Positions 1 through 8,640 of a stretch of DNA of 64,000 nucleotides are shown one piece after another. The stretch spans positions 1,984,001-2,048,000 of the forward strand of contig CAVNZM010000001.1 of NCBI GenBank assembly GCA_963693365.1, given 5' to 3'. Under the pieces are notes generated by a model. That model worked only from the letters and a program-made list of their open reading frames with translations, ran no database searches and was not told where the DNA came from. Source of the stretch: Amoebidium appalachense (lineage: Eukaryota; Ichthyosporea). A program made the translations under genes and the position numbers. The number at the start of each line of letters is the position of its first letter. Positions within the stretch are counted from its first letter, which is position 1.

Positions 1-435
1 CTTTTGAGACAGGGGTTCACCTAGTCTAGCGGGAGTGGTGTTTGGTAACAAGAGAGCATCGGGGTATTCCTTCCTACCACCGCCAGCATAATCACCGAGA
101 TCTATCAAATCATCAACAATAAAGTTAGTGCATGTATCTAGTACGAGATGTGAATCTGGCCTGGCTTGTGCAGATTCTAATAGGCGCATATATATAGGGT
201 GTTTCGTAGCATAGCATACACATACATCAACTCTACCCCACTGTGACTTAAGCTGGGATAGACGGAGGCGAAAGGTGGGAGGGGGAGGGGGGAGCAGTTT
301 TAGATTTTGTCCTGGTGCAGAGACTAGCGATCTTGCTAGCCTTGAGATCACAACCTAACCACTGCCGATGGTTGTGATGACGCCAATAAAGGCGTGCTGG
401 CTTTTACCCCAGCGAGAAGAGGATGAGAAAAAGAT

Positions 436-507
436 GATCCCGACGGGATTTGAACCCGCGACCCCTCTATCTCCGGTCGAGTGCTCTACCAACTGAGCTA
501 CGAGATC
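436..507 (-). tRNA. tRNA-like gene in tTRIM LTR, copy 1
   Basis: The 72 nt fold as a cloverleaf. The acceptor stem GATCTCG/CGGGATC is fully paired with one G-U. The D stem is GCTC/GAGC, the T stem GCGGG/CCCGT, and the discriminator is A. The pol III A box TAGCTCAGTTGG and B box GGGTTCAAATCCC are good matches, and a run of five T on the transcribed strand follows at once (428-432). The anticodon arm is odd: position 33 is C, pair 30-40 is G-A, and the nominal anticodon is GGA without the long variable arm of tRNA-Ser. I therefore read it as a transcribable tRNA-derived module rather than a translating tRNA. Confidence 0.7.
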
Positions 508-805
508 GGTTAAGATCTCGCAGGCCACCAGCCGATCATGATCTGATTCATGCGATCGGACTGGATAACGATACCATCTTCCAACATCCCCACTCAGGAC
601 GAATCGCAGAATCAGGTTAGGGTGGACTGCCCCCTCAGTCCCCACTGAACCTCTGTTCATGCTACCATTTTAGATTTTGTCCTGGTGCAGAGACTAGCGA
701 TCTTGCTAGCCTTGAGATCACAACCTAACCACTGCCGATGGTTGTGATGACGCCAATAAAGGCGTGCTGGCTTTTACCCCAGCGAGAAGAGGATGAGAAA
801 AAGAT

Positions 806-877
806 GATCCCGACGGGATTTGAACCCGCGACCCCTCTATCTCCGGTCGAGTGCTCTACCAACTGAGCTACGAGATC
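806..877 (-). tRNA. tRNA-like gene in tTRIM LTR, copy 2
   Basis: Identical by eye to the copy 370 bp upstream, with the same cloverleaf, A and B boxes, T5 terminator and unusual anticodon loop (C33, nominal GGA). It lies in the middle LTR of the array. Confidence 0.7.
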
Positions 878-1175
878 GGTTAAGATCTCGCAGGCCACCA
901 GCCGATCATGATCTGATTCATGCGATCGGACTGGATAACGATACCATCTTCCAACATCCCCACTCAGGACGAATCGCAGAATCAGGTTAGGGTGGACTGC
1001 CCCCTCAGTCCCCACTGAACCTCTGTTCATGCTACCATTTTAGATTTTGTCCTGGTGCAGAGACTAGCGATCTTGCTAGCCTTGAGATCACAACCTAACC
1101 ACTGCCGATGGTTGTGATGACGCCAATAAAGGCGTGCTGGCTTTTACCCCAGCGAGAAGAGGATGAGAAAAAGAT

Positions 1176-1247
1176 GATCCCGACGGGATTTGAACCCGCG
1201 ACCCCTCTATCTCCGGTCGAGTGCTCTACCAACTGAGCTACGAGATC
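1176..1247 (-). tRNA. tRNA-like gene in tTRIM LTR, copy 3
   Basis: Third identical copy, in the LTR that is the 5' LTR of the array when read on the minus strand. It has the same pol III boxes and terminator. Confidence 0.7.
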
Positions 1248-1679
1248 GGTTAAGATCTCGCAGGCCACCAGCCGATCATGATCTGATTCATGCGATCGGA
1301 CTGGATAACGATACCATCTTCCAACAAGCAGATCAAGGGAGATCTTAGGTAGGAAAAGGATAGGAGAGTGGTCAGATGACCTAGAGAGGTTAGGAGGGAG
1401 AGAGAGTTTTGACATGGTTGATGGCCAAAAGGCCACTCCCCAGTCGGTGTTGTGGGCATGGGATATTTGAGGGAACCGCAAAGTGTGACTTTGGACATAC
1501 CTTGCTAAAGGGATAGCACGCTCCGGGGGCTTAGATGGGTACCCGACACTCACTTGCAGTGTGTCTGTGTGGTGGAGTCGCGTGTTAAAATCACCTAAAA
1601 TAACAGTGGACATTGGTAACTGTGACAACTCGTGAGTCAATTCGACAACCGACATAGATGGTGGGTAATATACAAACTG

Positions 1680-2019
1680 GGAATGTGCTGTTTATTAACG
1701 ACATGTAGGTGAGCTGTAGTGAGTTGTCGGCACCAAGGCCAACAGTACTTCCACCCAACAAGATATACATGTAATAAAATCGGTGTTACACTTACATCAT
1801 ACAAATTTAAGTGGAGATTTAACGGGGGTTTACGCTGTTTACTCGAGGCAAAGAGAACCAGTCTCAGGTATGGGGGGGGGGGTTTTGCTCGGAATATCCC
1901 CTCAGCGGTATATCATGATCACGTACATAGATGTCGGGTGGTGACTATATATCAGGGTTTACTTTCTCTGCGAGACACCATAAAGACTACAAGGAGAAAT
2001 CAATTAGTTGGGGTTCCCC

Positions 2020-2020
<1 letters not shown>
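1680..2020. other. Unassigned spacer left of the NLR-1 poly(A) tail
   Basis: This is unique AT-rich sequence with no recognisable domain, LTR end or tRNA. It ends with GTTCCCCG, the left half of the probable NLR-1 target duplication. It may be the pre-insertion sequence that continues at 6574, or part of an unrecognised repeat. I see no supportable gene. Confidence 0.5.

Positions 2021-2067
<47 letters not shown>
2021..2067 (-). repeat. Poly(A) tail of NLR-1
   Basis: A run of 47 T on the plus strand is poly(A) at the 3' end of the minus-strand LINE. Its purity implies a recent insertion. Confidence 0.85.
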
Positions 2068-2071
<4 letters not shown>

Positions 2072-2103
2072 GGGCTCCCCTCGGGACACTCGGTATCAGC
2101 TGG

Positions 2104-2158
<55 letters not shown>

Positions 2159-2176
2159 TGTGTGTGTGTGCGCGTG
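2104..2176. repeat. (TG)n microsatellite in the NLR-1 3' UTR
   Basis: About 70 bp of TG repeats with a few TTTG and CG interruptions lie between the ORF2 stop and the poly(A) tail. On the LINE RNA this is (AC)n. It could be an old simple-repeat tail or a 3' UTR feature. Confidence 0.85.
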
Positions 2177-2178
2177 CG

Positions 2179-5100
2179 CTATAATTTTGTAGTGATGTGT
2201 TTCTCAAGCCAATCAATACATCTAATAAACAGGTCGTAGTTACGCGTGTTTAGTATAAAATCAAGGATGTTGTAATTTACAGGTAGGCTATCTTTCTGGG
2301 TGTCTGTTGTGAATGTGACGTGTGTGTGTTGCGGTATTATGTGGTCTATCAAACTACATTTGGCGATACATGACCGGTTAAACTGGTGTGTGTGTGTGTT
2401 GTTTGGGCATGCAAATGATGCCACCTTATACTTATTAGATCTCCACTGTATAGCACGTGTACAGTAAAAGCGTGGTAATTGATCAATAATACCATCAGCT
2501 AGAGAAAGACCAGTTCTACAGGAAGGTAATATGTATTTAGGTGTTATACACTTGCGAGTGCCATATTTGGCAATATGGTTGAGGCGGTCAGTATATATAA
2601 AACGAGACATAAGGCTTAGTTTTTCAAGGTGTATGCTTTCATCGGGTCTAGTGTCGTGTGGTATCTTTTTCCATTTGTTATATTGCGTGATTATCTTGTG
2701 ATTGTGTACATGTTTAATAAGTAAGTGGCAGTCCAAAGTCACACACACACTATTGCGGGGTTTATTTGTATTTGTGCCCAGGGGAGAAGGGGAGAGAGAG
2801 GGGAGGAAAGAGGGGAGAGGTGAGGAGGGGACAGGTCGGATAGAGAAGAGAGGGTGGGAGGGCAAATACTTCTTTAAGCGGCTTATGTGCTTATTGAATT
2901 TCAGCGCGAGATAGGATACTCTAGCAGCTATTGGGACCAGACCATATATCGAGAGCGTTACAGGCCCAGGTTTACAACAGTTGTTAGATAGAAAGGAGGC
3001 AACTTCTGCTTCAAGGAAATTTGCCAAGGGTTTAAGCGCTCTAGTTCTCTCTTTCTTGATCCAAGCGGCGAGAAGGGGTAAACCATATTCACATGCCGGG
3101 AAGACAAAAGTGCGAATAAATGTAAGTCTAATAGAAGGATGGAGGGGTGTGTCTTTAAAAATATTAGCCGAGAAGAAAGCTAACCGCTTACGAGCCAACT
3201 CTACCCTCTTTTCGACCATATGGGGAAACATAACACCAACAGAATCAACCGGAACACCAAGATATTTGTATTCTGGAACTATAGGTACAGGTTTAGATGA
3301 TAATGTAAATGTGTGTAAATTGTTAGCTATATCAGGTACAAGAACACCACATTTGTCTATGTTAAGGATCATAAGGTTTGCCTTGCACCACTCTGACACT
3401 ACATCGAACAATCTTTGCAGGCGTCTAGGGGTACGGGCAAGGAGGGACAGATCATCAGCATAGAGAAGTGCAGGCGGAAAGTTATTAATAGGGTCATCGT
3501 TTTCGGCGTAAATCTTGACAGCCAAATCATCTATAAATAGGTTAAACAAAAAGGGGCTAAGCAATGAACCCTGCAAGAGACCTCTAGTACGAGCAAAACC
3601 ATATGAAAGATGCCCATTAACCACAGCTCTACCATAGGTTTGAGACAAGAGTGCTTCTAACAGAACACCAATGCAGTGTGGTACACCCCGTGCAGCAAGC
3701 TTTTCCCATAGGAGACCAGGGGAGACAGAATCGTAAGCAGTTTTCCAATCAATAAAGCCAACATATTGTGCACCAACTTGCATAGAATCGTGCAGTGCCA
3801 TTATTTGAACATAACATGAATTGTTTTTACGAAAAGCGGATTGGCATGGGTGTATGTGAAGAATAGATTGAAACCTAGGGTGATGTGCAAATAACCTAAG
3901 TAAGCAAGCTTCAAAGAATCTACGAACAACCTGGGTTAGTGTAATGGGGCGAAAGGATGATATGGGGCCCTCAGAGTCCTTCTTAACTATGGGGATCACT
4001 AAGGTATCTAACCAAGATGACGGGACATGTCCACATTTAACACACCAAGAAAAGAGAGAGCTTAACATGATAGTAAGATCAGGTTTAATAGCACGATCAC
4101 TTTCCTTTTGTGGGTAGGAGGGAACAAGGATTTTAAGAAACCCAGCAGGGAGTCCATCAGGTCCACAAGACTTACTAGAGCTATAACTAGATATCACAGA
4201 CCATATGGCATCGGGACTGAAAAAGGGGAGGATCGATTCTATGGGGATAGATGGGTCTACAGGCCACACAATAGGTTTCTGAGCGGGGGTCCTATCTTTA
4301 AACAGTTCCGAGAAATACTTATCAGAGTCTATGAGGGGGTCTCCAGTGGTATCACCAATAATACGAGCAGGGGGGCCAAATCGATTCATACTAGCAAGCC
4401 GGCGCAAGCTTTCCTTTTGAGACAGGGGTTCACCTAGTCTAGCGGGAGTGGTGTTTGGTAACAAGAGAGCATCGGGATATTCCTTCCTACCACCGCCAGC
4501 ATAATCACCGAGATCTATCAAATCATCAACAATAAAGTTAGTGCATGTATCTAGTACGAGATGTGAATCTGGCCTGGCTTGTGCAGATTCTAATAGGCGC
4601 ATATATATAGGGTGTTTCGTAGCATAGCATACACATACATCAACTCTACCCCACTGTGACTTAAGCTGGGATAGACGGAGGCGAAAGGTGGGAGGGGGAG
4701 GGGGGAGCAGATCAAGGGAGATCTTAGGTAGGAAAAGGATAGGAGAGTGGTCAGATGACCTAGAGAGGTTAGGAGGGAGAGAGAGTTTTGACATGGTTGA
4801 TGGCCAAAAGGCCACTCCCCAGTCGGTGTTGTGGGCATGGGATATTTGAGGGAACCGCAAAGTGTGACTTTGGACATACCTTGCTAAAGGGATAGCACGC
4901 TCCGGGGGCTTAGATGGGTACCCGACACTCACTTGCAGTGTGTCTGTGTGGTGGAGTCGCGTGTTAAAATCACCTAAAATAACAGTGGACATTGGTAACT
5001 GTGACAACTCGTGAGTCAATTCGACAACCGACATAGATGGTGGGTAATATACAAAAGTAAAAACATTAGAAAGAAACTCTATAGAAACCGAGAATTCCGT

Positions 5101-5373
5101 TTTTGCTACCGGTTTGCACTTCACTCTCACGTGTGGTGCGGCAAGTACAATAATGCCTCGGTTTTTCGCGTAACCGGGGTGTGTGGATGTGTCGACCAAT
5201 GTAGAGTTGAATTTGTGGTGGTTTTTAAACTGTGTTTCGCAAATCACTGTAAACGTGTGGTTGTTTGTCTGTTGTTGTATGTAGCTGATTTTATCGTCGA
5301 GTGTCCCGGGGGGGAGGCCCTTTTGGGGGCCCAGTGTCCGAGCATTCCAGAAGAAGAAGGATAAATTAGGCAT
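2179..5373 (-). CDS. NLR-1 ORF2: APE endonuclease and reverse transcriptase
   Basis: This 1064-residue ORF should nick target DNA and reverse-transcribe the LINE RNA from the nick. The N-terminal 225 residues are an AP-endonuclease-like domain with WNARTL at the start, ICETQF near 45, VILGDFN near 136 and SDHSP near 207. The RT follows: GPDGLPAGFLK and FRPITLTQ, motif A FIDWKTAYDS near 543, GLLQGSLLSP, and catalytic YADD near 641. The C-terminal segment has a C-x6-7-H-Q-F-x2-S-C pattern, shared with NLR-2, which may be a divergent zinc knuckle. The start ATG is inside the ORF1 stop region (ATGCCTAA shared), suggesting termination-reinitiation. No internal stop is present. The exact clade is not certain. 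Confidence 0.92.
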   Translation of the reverse strand: MPNLSFFFWNARTLGPQKGLPPGTLDDKISYIQQQTNNHTFTVICETQFKNHHKFNSTLVDTSTHPGYAKNRGIIVLAAPHVRVKCKPVAKTEFSVSIEFLSNVFTFVYYPPSMSVVELTHELSQLPMSTVILGDFNTRLHHTDTLQVSVGYPSKPPERAIPLARYVQSHTLRFPQISHAHNTDWGVAFWPSTMSKLSLPPNLSRSSDHSPILFLPKISLDLLPPPPPTFRLRLSQLKSQWGRVDVCVCYATKHPIYMRLLESAQARPDSHLVLDTCTNFIVDDLIDLGDYAGGGRKEYPDALLLPNTTPARLGEPLSQKESLRRLASMNRFGPPARIIGDTTGDPLIDSDKYFSELFKDRTPAQKPIVWPVDPSIPIESILPFFSPDAIWSVISSYSSSKSCGPDGLPAGFLKILVPSYPQKESDRAIKPDLTIMLSSLFSWCVKCGHVPSSWLDTLVIPIVKKDSEGPISSFRPITLTQVVRRFFEACLLRLFAHHPRFQSILHIHPCQSAFRKNNSCYVQIMALHDSMQVGAQYVGFIDWKTAYDSVSPGLLWEKLAARGVPHCIGVLLEALLSQTYGRAVVNGHLSYGFARTRGLLQGSLLSPFLFNLFIDDLAVKIYAENDDPINNFPPALLYADDLSLLARTPRRLQRLFDVVSEWCKANLMILNIDKCGVLVPDIANNLHTFTLSSKPVPIVPEYKYLGVPVDSVGVMFPHMVEKRVELARKRLAFFSANIFKDTPLHPSIRLTFIRTFVFPACEYGLPLLAAWIKKERTRALKPLANFLEAEVASFLSNNCCKPGPVTLSIYGLVPIAARVSYLALKFNKHISRLKKYLPSHPLFSIRPVPSSPLPSFLPSLSPSPLGTNTNKPRNSVCVTLDCHLLIKHVHNHKIITQYNKWKKIPHDTRPDESIHLEKLSLMSRFIYTDRLNHIAKYGTRKCITPKYILPSCRTGLSLADGIIDQLPRFYCTRAIQWRSNKYKVASFACPNNTHTHQFNRSCIAKCSLIDHIIPQHTHVTFTTDTQKDSLPVNYNILDFILNTRNYDLFIRCIDWLEKHITTKL

Positions 5374-6550
5374 CGGTTTGGTCCGACACCTGTGGGGTTG
5401 GTTCCCACTTGTCGCTTACGGGGTCGTATGCACGACCTTCCGCCAGCGCGAACAGTTCGCAGAAGAGCTCGATTTCCATCTCGCATCGGCGTTTGCGCTC
5501 GAGCAGTTTCTCACCAGAAAACATTGGTTCCTTCGTGTCCGTGTCTATCACGCTCGTAGCATCGTTTTCCAACTTTGCGAGGAACTCTTTTGCCTTGCTG
5601 ATGCGTACACGACAACGTGTGGCGCACGCATTCTTAGCAGACACTTTACGTTCTTTGTCTGCTTTCTGAATGTTTTCCGGCGCGCATGGGTCGTAGCTTG
5701 GGAGGTGGGTGAAGAAGCTTCCACACCCCTTTGTCGCGTCACGGATGAACGCACGGTTATAGTCGCCCCGTACTGCTACTTCCAGCACATCGTATCCAAT
5801 GAAGGACAGACAAAGGATGCGAGAGCACCGGAAGCCGAGAGCCTTGAAGATGGACCACATGGCCCTGTGTGGGCGTCTGCCGTGCTTGACTTTGAAATAC
5901 ACCCTCTCGTATTTGGGTGGGATGTTGATGTTACCGTTTGCTTGGGTGTTCCCCTTAGCCGGCGGTTTGGGAGGGGAGTTGCGGCGGTACTCGTTGCCTG
6001 CAAGAATGCTGGCATATGTTTCCTTGGCAATTTGGCGGAGCTCGGGTGTTTTACGAGAGTTCGCATATTCTAGGAACTCTGCCGGGAGCTGTGCTTCCGG
6101 TCCTGTGTTGTTTTGTGTTGGGGTGGAAATGTCTCCGTCGCGAGATGTTTGCTCATGAGTTTTGGGGTTTTGCGATCCACTAATGTTTAGCTGGGCTGTG
6201 AGTGAATCAATGGTGAGCTTGAGTTGGGTATTTTCTGTTTGGAGTTTTTCTATCATGTTCTTGAGTGGTAACAGCTCATTTAGCTGTTTCTTAACGAGGG
6301 CAAGTTCTGCCAGTACTGTATCAACCGAAAGTTTCGGCATGGTTGTTATTGTGTTTCTACGGAGTGGTGTGGTGTTATTCTGAATGGGTAGTGTATTGTA
6401 AATAGGTGTTGCGCTTAGTCTAAGGCGATGTTTTTCTGGTTGTGCATCTGTGGTAGGTGTATCTGCTGGACGTTTTAATGGTCGCACATGTGTGATGGGT
6501 GTAGATGGAACTTTGAAAGAGGTTCTGAAACGATTATAGGCATGTGCCAT
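5366..6550 (-). CDS. NLR-1 ORF1: coiled-coil RNA-binding-type protein
   Basis: This 394-residue protein precedes ORF2 and is expected to bind the LINE RNA, as ORF1 proteins of two-ORF LINEs do. A basic Pro/Thr-rich N-terminus (about 1-70) leads to a long leucine-heptad coiled coil (about 74-125). A Gln/Pro/Asn linker follows, then a compact folded domain starting YFKVKHGRRPHRAMWS (about 215-300) and a charged C-terminal helix region. I see no CCHC knuckle. The folded domain could be RRM-like, but I cannot prove that by eye. The ATG chosen is the first in the open frame and lies about 15 nt from the inferred element end. Confidence 0.85.
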   Translation of the reverse strand: MAHAYNRFRTSFKVPSTPITHVRPLKRPADTPTTDAQPEKHRLRLSATPIYNTLPIQNNTTPLRRNTITTMPKLSVDTVLAELALVKKQLNELLPLKNMIEKLQTENTQLKLTIDSLTAQLNISGSQNPKTHEQTSRDGDISTPTQNNTGPEAQLPAEFLEYANSRKTPELRQIAKETYASILAGNEYRRNSPPKPPAKGNTQANGNINIPPKYERVYFKVKHGRRPHRAMWSIFKALGFRCSRILCLSFIGYDVLEVAVRGDYNRAFIRDATKGCGSFFTHLPSYDPCAPENIQKADKERKVSAKNACATRCRVRISKAKEFLAKLENDATSVIDTDTKEPMFSGEKLLERKRRCEMEIELFCELFALAEGRAYDPVSDKWEPTPQVSDQTDA

Positions 6551-6573
6551 GACATGGATGGGGGTGTTCCCCG

Positions 6574-6794
6574 GCCCTTAGGGCCACGGATGGCCTGGTT
6601 TAGGGGTGGATGCGCGAAGGATACTATTTATTAGCAGATAATAAAGAGCGACATTTGAATCGATGTGTGCGACTGAATCGATGTGTGCGACTGATTTAAC
6701 GTATCAAATAGACATCATACGTGGAGATATACATTTATACACACACACATATATAGATATTTTGTTCTTTGTTTCGTGTTCAAGTACACCTTAA
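6574..6794. other. Spacer with an 18-bp tandem duplication, probable NLR-2 3' UTR
   Basis: This AT-rich sequence lies between the NLR-1 5' end and the NLR-2 stop codon. It contains a perfect 18-bp tandem repeat at 6657-6674 and 6675-6692 (GAATCGATGTGTGCGACT) and a short CA run. As it follows the NLR-2 stop it may be that element's 3' UTR. No gene is supported. Confidence 0.45.
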
Positions 6795-7059
6795 TCCTTA
6801 TTCTGAGACTGTGTTACATTCTTTGTCCAGATAATCCGTACACTTGTGGAACAGTAGAAACTCGCCAGAGTTAAGTATGAAATTAAGCACTGTGAAGTTC
6901 GGTAGGTCTTTCAATGTGTCATGTGTATGCACCCGGGTAAATCGAGTGTATATGCCTGGAGAAATAATGGTTGGAAGCAAACCACCTTTTGGGGGGCATG
7001 ATCGTTCAAATTGGTGTGGTGTGCTGTTTGGTATAGGGCATACATATCTGAAAACTATT
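6795..7059 (-). pseudogene. NLR-2 ORF2, C-terminal fragment
   Basis: The minus strand encodes about 85 residues alignable with the C-terminus of NLR-1 ORF2. They share the C...HQF..SC motif, a THD(T/K) step, then LNFILN and a C-terminal WLEK/YLDK helix. It is clearly a different family from NLR-1, as only scattered residues match. At 7060 the reading is cut by the 3' LTR of CopC-1. RT pieces of the same kind of LINE lie at 13434-14950, but the central RT (motifs A to YADD) is missing, so the copy is dead. Confidence 0.75.
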
Positions 7060-7803
7060 TGTTGTCTTTTGTACGGGTCTAAGGGAGCAGAGTGCACAGA
7101 GGTGTCATGTAAAACACGACCAACACATTAATGAGAGGGCAATCGGAGTTGTTCACGAGACATCGAAAGATTCAAACAACAACTGATTCTTTATTGTGCT
7201 CTCGGTTCCTTTTGTACTTGCGACTTATCACCTTATCACAACTAAAGAGGGAGAACCAATCGGTTCTATCAGAAGATAAAAAAAACAAAAAACAAAAACA
7301 CATTCCGACAGAGCATACGCATTCCAACTTCCGATTAAACTAAAGTTTAGAAACTCTTACTTAAATAAATTAAGTAATTATACATCTAGTCACTATTAAC
7401 TCACATATATATTTATGTTCGTCTCTATAAAGAAACTTATTTAAATACATATATTTCCTAATAGTCGACACTCTCAAAGTGAAGACACTTTGCAATAAAC
7501 CGAATTCCATATATATCTATTGTCCAATCACAACACACATATATTGATAGACAGGAATGCACAACACGATCTACAGATGTACTCGCTCGCGACTATTGGC
7601 GAGCCATCCTTTTGAGAACAAAACTAAGCCATTTTGAAATAAAGGAAAGACAACGAGTGAGGCTAGCCAATCACGCTACCTCTCAGATAAACAGAGGAGA
7701 GCAAACAGAAATAAAATACAATAAGTTCTTATCAGGCAAGAGAGCCAGGTGTGCACAGATCTACAGATACCTGTGCTCACAGAAACAAGGGAGAGAGAGA
7801 TAC

Positions 7804-7850
7804 GGGGGGGGGGGGGGGGGGGGGGGGGGGGGAGGGGGGGGGGGGGGGGG
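7804..7850. repeat. Poly(G) tract of the CopC LTR
   Basis: Nearly 47 G with one A. On the LTR sense (minus) strand it is poly(C). The same C tract follows (CT)n in the CopC LTR at 49510-49533. Confidence 0.85.
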
Positions 7851-7861
7851 GCCCGGGGAGA

Positions 7862-7962
7862 TGTGGTATATTATACCGGATATCTAGTATGGATGTACAC
7901 AGCGCGCACGTGTGGGTGTGCGTGTGCGTGCGTGCCTGTGTGTGTACATGCGTGCGTGCGTG

Positions 7963-8001
<39 letters not shown>

Positions 8002-8470
8002 AAGAAGTTAAACATATGTGCACTTGCAGCTTGCAGAATTATTCATGGGAAAACAGATATAATAGTCACATGGGACCGACACGTAGTAGAGGAACCATGA
8101 GCGTTAAGTTATAGTTTTATCATGGGAAAATATGCAAGTAGCCGTGAGGTATGACTGTGGAATGCATCGATAGTCAAGTACTGTCACCCGATTGGCTCAC
8201 TAAGTTTATTGGAACCGTGATAGCCATGGGACAGAACCGTGAACCGTATGTGATTGGCTCGTAGCCAAAAAGCACATACCGATGCGCATGTCTGAGCCGC
8301 TGTGCGAGCTCCGATATAAGGGCATGTCGGGGACTTCAGAGCTCACTCAGTGTGCTCGGCTTACTAAGTGTAAGTAGGACTAGCACGTAAATAAGCAAAG
8401 CGTGGTCTAGTCAACCCCGTTCATTTATAAACATATTGTTTGTCACAGACACACGATCATATTATACAAC

Positions 8471-8471
<1 letters not shown>
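7862..8471 (+). mobile_element. Solo LTR of an unknown family (LTR-E), 610 bp
   Basis: It begins TGTGGTATATTATACC, ends TATTATACAACA, and is flanked by GGAGA at 7857-7861 and 8472-8476. Removing it rejoins the poly(G) and (GA)n of the CopC LTR. Inside are a (TG)n tract (7961-8000), a TATA-like GATATAAGG near 8312, then a probable transcript start region and an AATAAG. No other copy is in the window. The 5-bp duplication and TG...CA ends fit integrase-mediated insertion followed by LTR-LTR recombination. Confidence 0.8.
7961..8000. repeat. (TG)n microsatellite in LTR-E
   Basis: An almost pure TG run inside the solo LTR, preceded by TGCG/TGCC variants. Confidence 0.8.

Positions 8472-8472
<1 letters not shown>

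Positions 8473-8541
<69 letters not shown>
8473..8541. repeat. (GA)n microsatellite of the CopC LTR
   Basis: About 70 bp of perfect GA repeats. It is homologous to the 125-bp (CT)n at 49385-49509 in the plus-oriented CopC LTR. Confidence 0.9.
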
Positions 8542-8547
<6 letters not shown>

Positions 8548-8640
8548 CACAAAGAAGGAAAGCAGACACGAATACAAACAAGCTAAGACACATACATACT
8601 TCAAGGCTCTTGCTGTCATACATGGTGACGTATTCCAACA

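Larger units (their letters stand above)
298..1326 (-). mobile_element. tTRIM array: LTR-int-LTR-int-LTR with tRNA-like genes
   Basis: Three 289-bp terminal repeats (298-586, 668-956, 1038-1326) alternate with two identical 81-bp internal segments (587-667, 957-1037), an exact 370-bp period. The whole is flanked by AGCAG at 293-297 and 1327-1331, inside LINE sequence that is continuous on both sides. Read on the minus strand, each LTR starts TGTTGGAAGATGG, carries a 72-nt tRNA-like gene, and ends ATCTAAAA. Each internal segment starts TGGTAGCA, like a primer site pairing with a tRNA CCA end. It finishes CCTGAGTGGGGA, the polypurine tract type of the Cop families here. No protein is encoded. 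Units look identical by eye, so the array is young. The extra LTR fits unequal recombination between LTRs or a tandem integration. Confidence 0.85.
1..1679 (-). pseudogene. 5'-truncated second NLR-1 LINE copy, split by a tTRIM array
   Basis: Bases 1-297 and 1332-1679 repeat, almost base for base, positions 4413-5055 of the full-length LINE. They encode the second half of the endonuclease domain and the start of the linker before the reverse transcriptase (RT). The match stops at 1679, where the full-length copy reads on, so on the minus strand this is a 5'-truncated insertion whose 3' part lies beyond the left edge. The gap between the two pieces is the tTRIM array, flanked by AGCAG on both sides. 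The GDFN and SDH endonuclease signatures are still readable. Near-identity to the neighbouring copy suggests a recent event, either LINE retrotransposition or segmental duplication. Confidence 0.8.
2021..6565 (-). mobile_element. NLR-1, full-length two-ORF LINE (non-LTR retrotransposon)
   Basis: On the minus strand the element has a very short leader (about 15 nt), ORF1 (coiled coil), and ORF2 (endonuclease plus RT) overlapping it by 8 nt. A 3' UTR with an (AC)n tract and a 47-nt poly(A) tail (the T run at 2021-2067) follow. The octamer GTTCCCCG occurs just outside the tail (2013-2020) and just outside the 5' end (6566-6573) and is the likely target duplication. Both ORFs are open, so this copy may be competent. 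The 5' boundary is inferred from the octamer and could be off by tens of bases. Confidence 0.75.
7060..8640 (-). mobile_element. CopC-1 3' LTR (minus orientation), interrupted by solo LTR-E
   Basis: Read on the minus strand it starts TGTTGGAATACGTCACC and ends CCCGTACAAAAGACAACA, like the CopC LTRs at 13527, 16083 and 49290. It contains the family's own microsatellites, a (GA)n tract at 8473-8541 and a poly(G) tract at 7804-7850. These two were adjacent before a 610-bp element landed between them. The polypurine tract CCTTGAGTGGGGA sits directly to its right, so this is the 3' LTR of an element whose body continues to 9474. Confidence 0.85.

Noticed and set aside
436-507. A functional tRNA-Ser(GGA) gene
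   Set aside because: No long variable arm, C33 and a mismatched anticodon stem. It is part of a repeated element.
298-1326. A satellite or a plain tRNA-derived SINE
   Set aside because: The 5-bp flanks, LTR-int-LTR order, primer site and polypurine tract, and the second locus with a single internal region fit an LTR-type element better.
355-1655. Repeated 101-codon and 186-codon minus-strand frames across the tTRIM array
   Set aside because: They run through the tRNA-like gene and LTR ends and have no domain. They repeat only because the DNA does.
5378-6158. Plus-strand ORFs opposite NLR-1 ORF1
   Set aside because: Antisense to a well supported coding region and without recognisable motifs.
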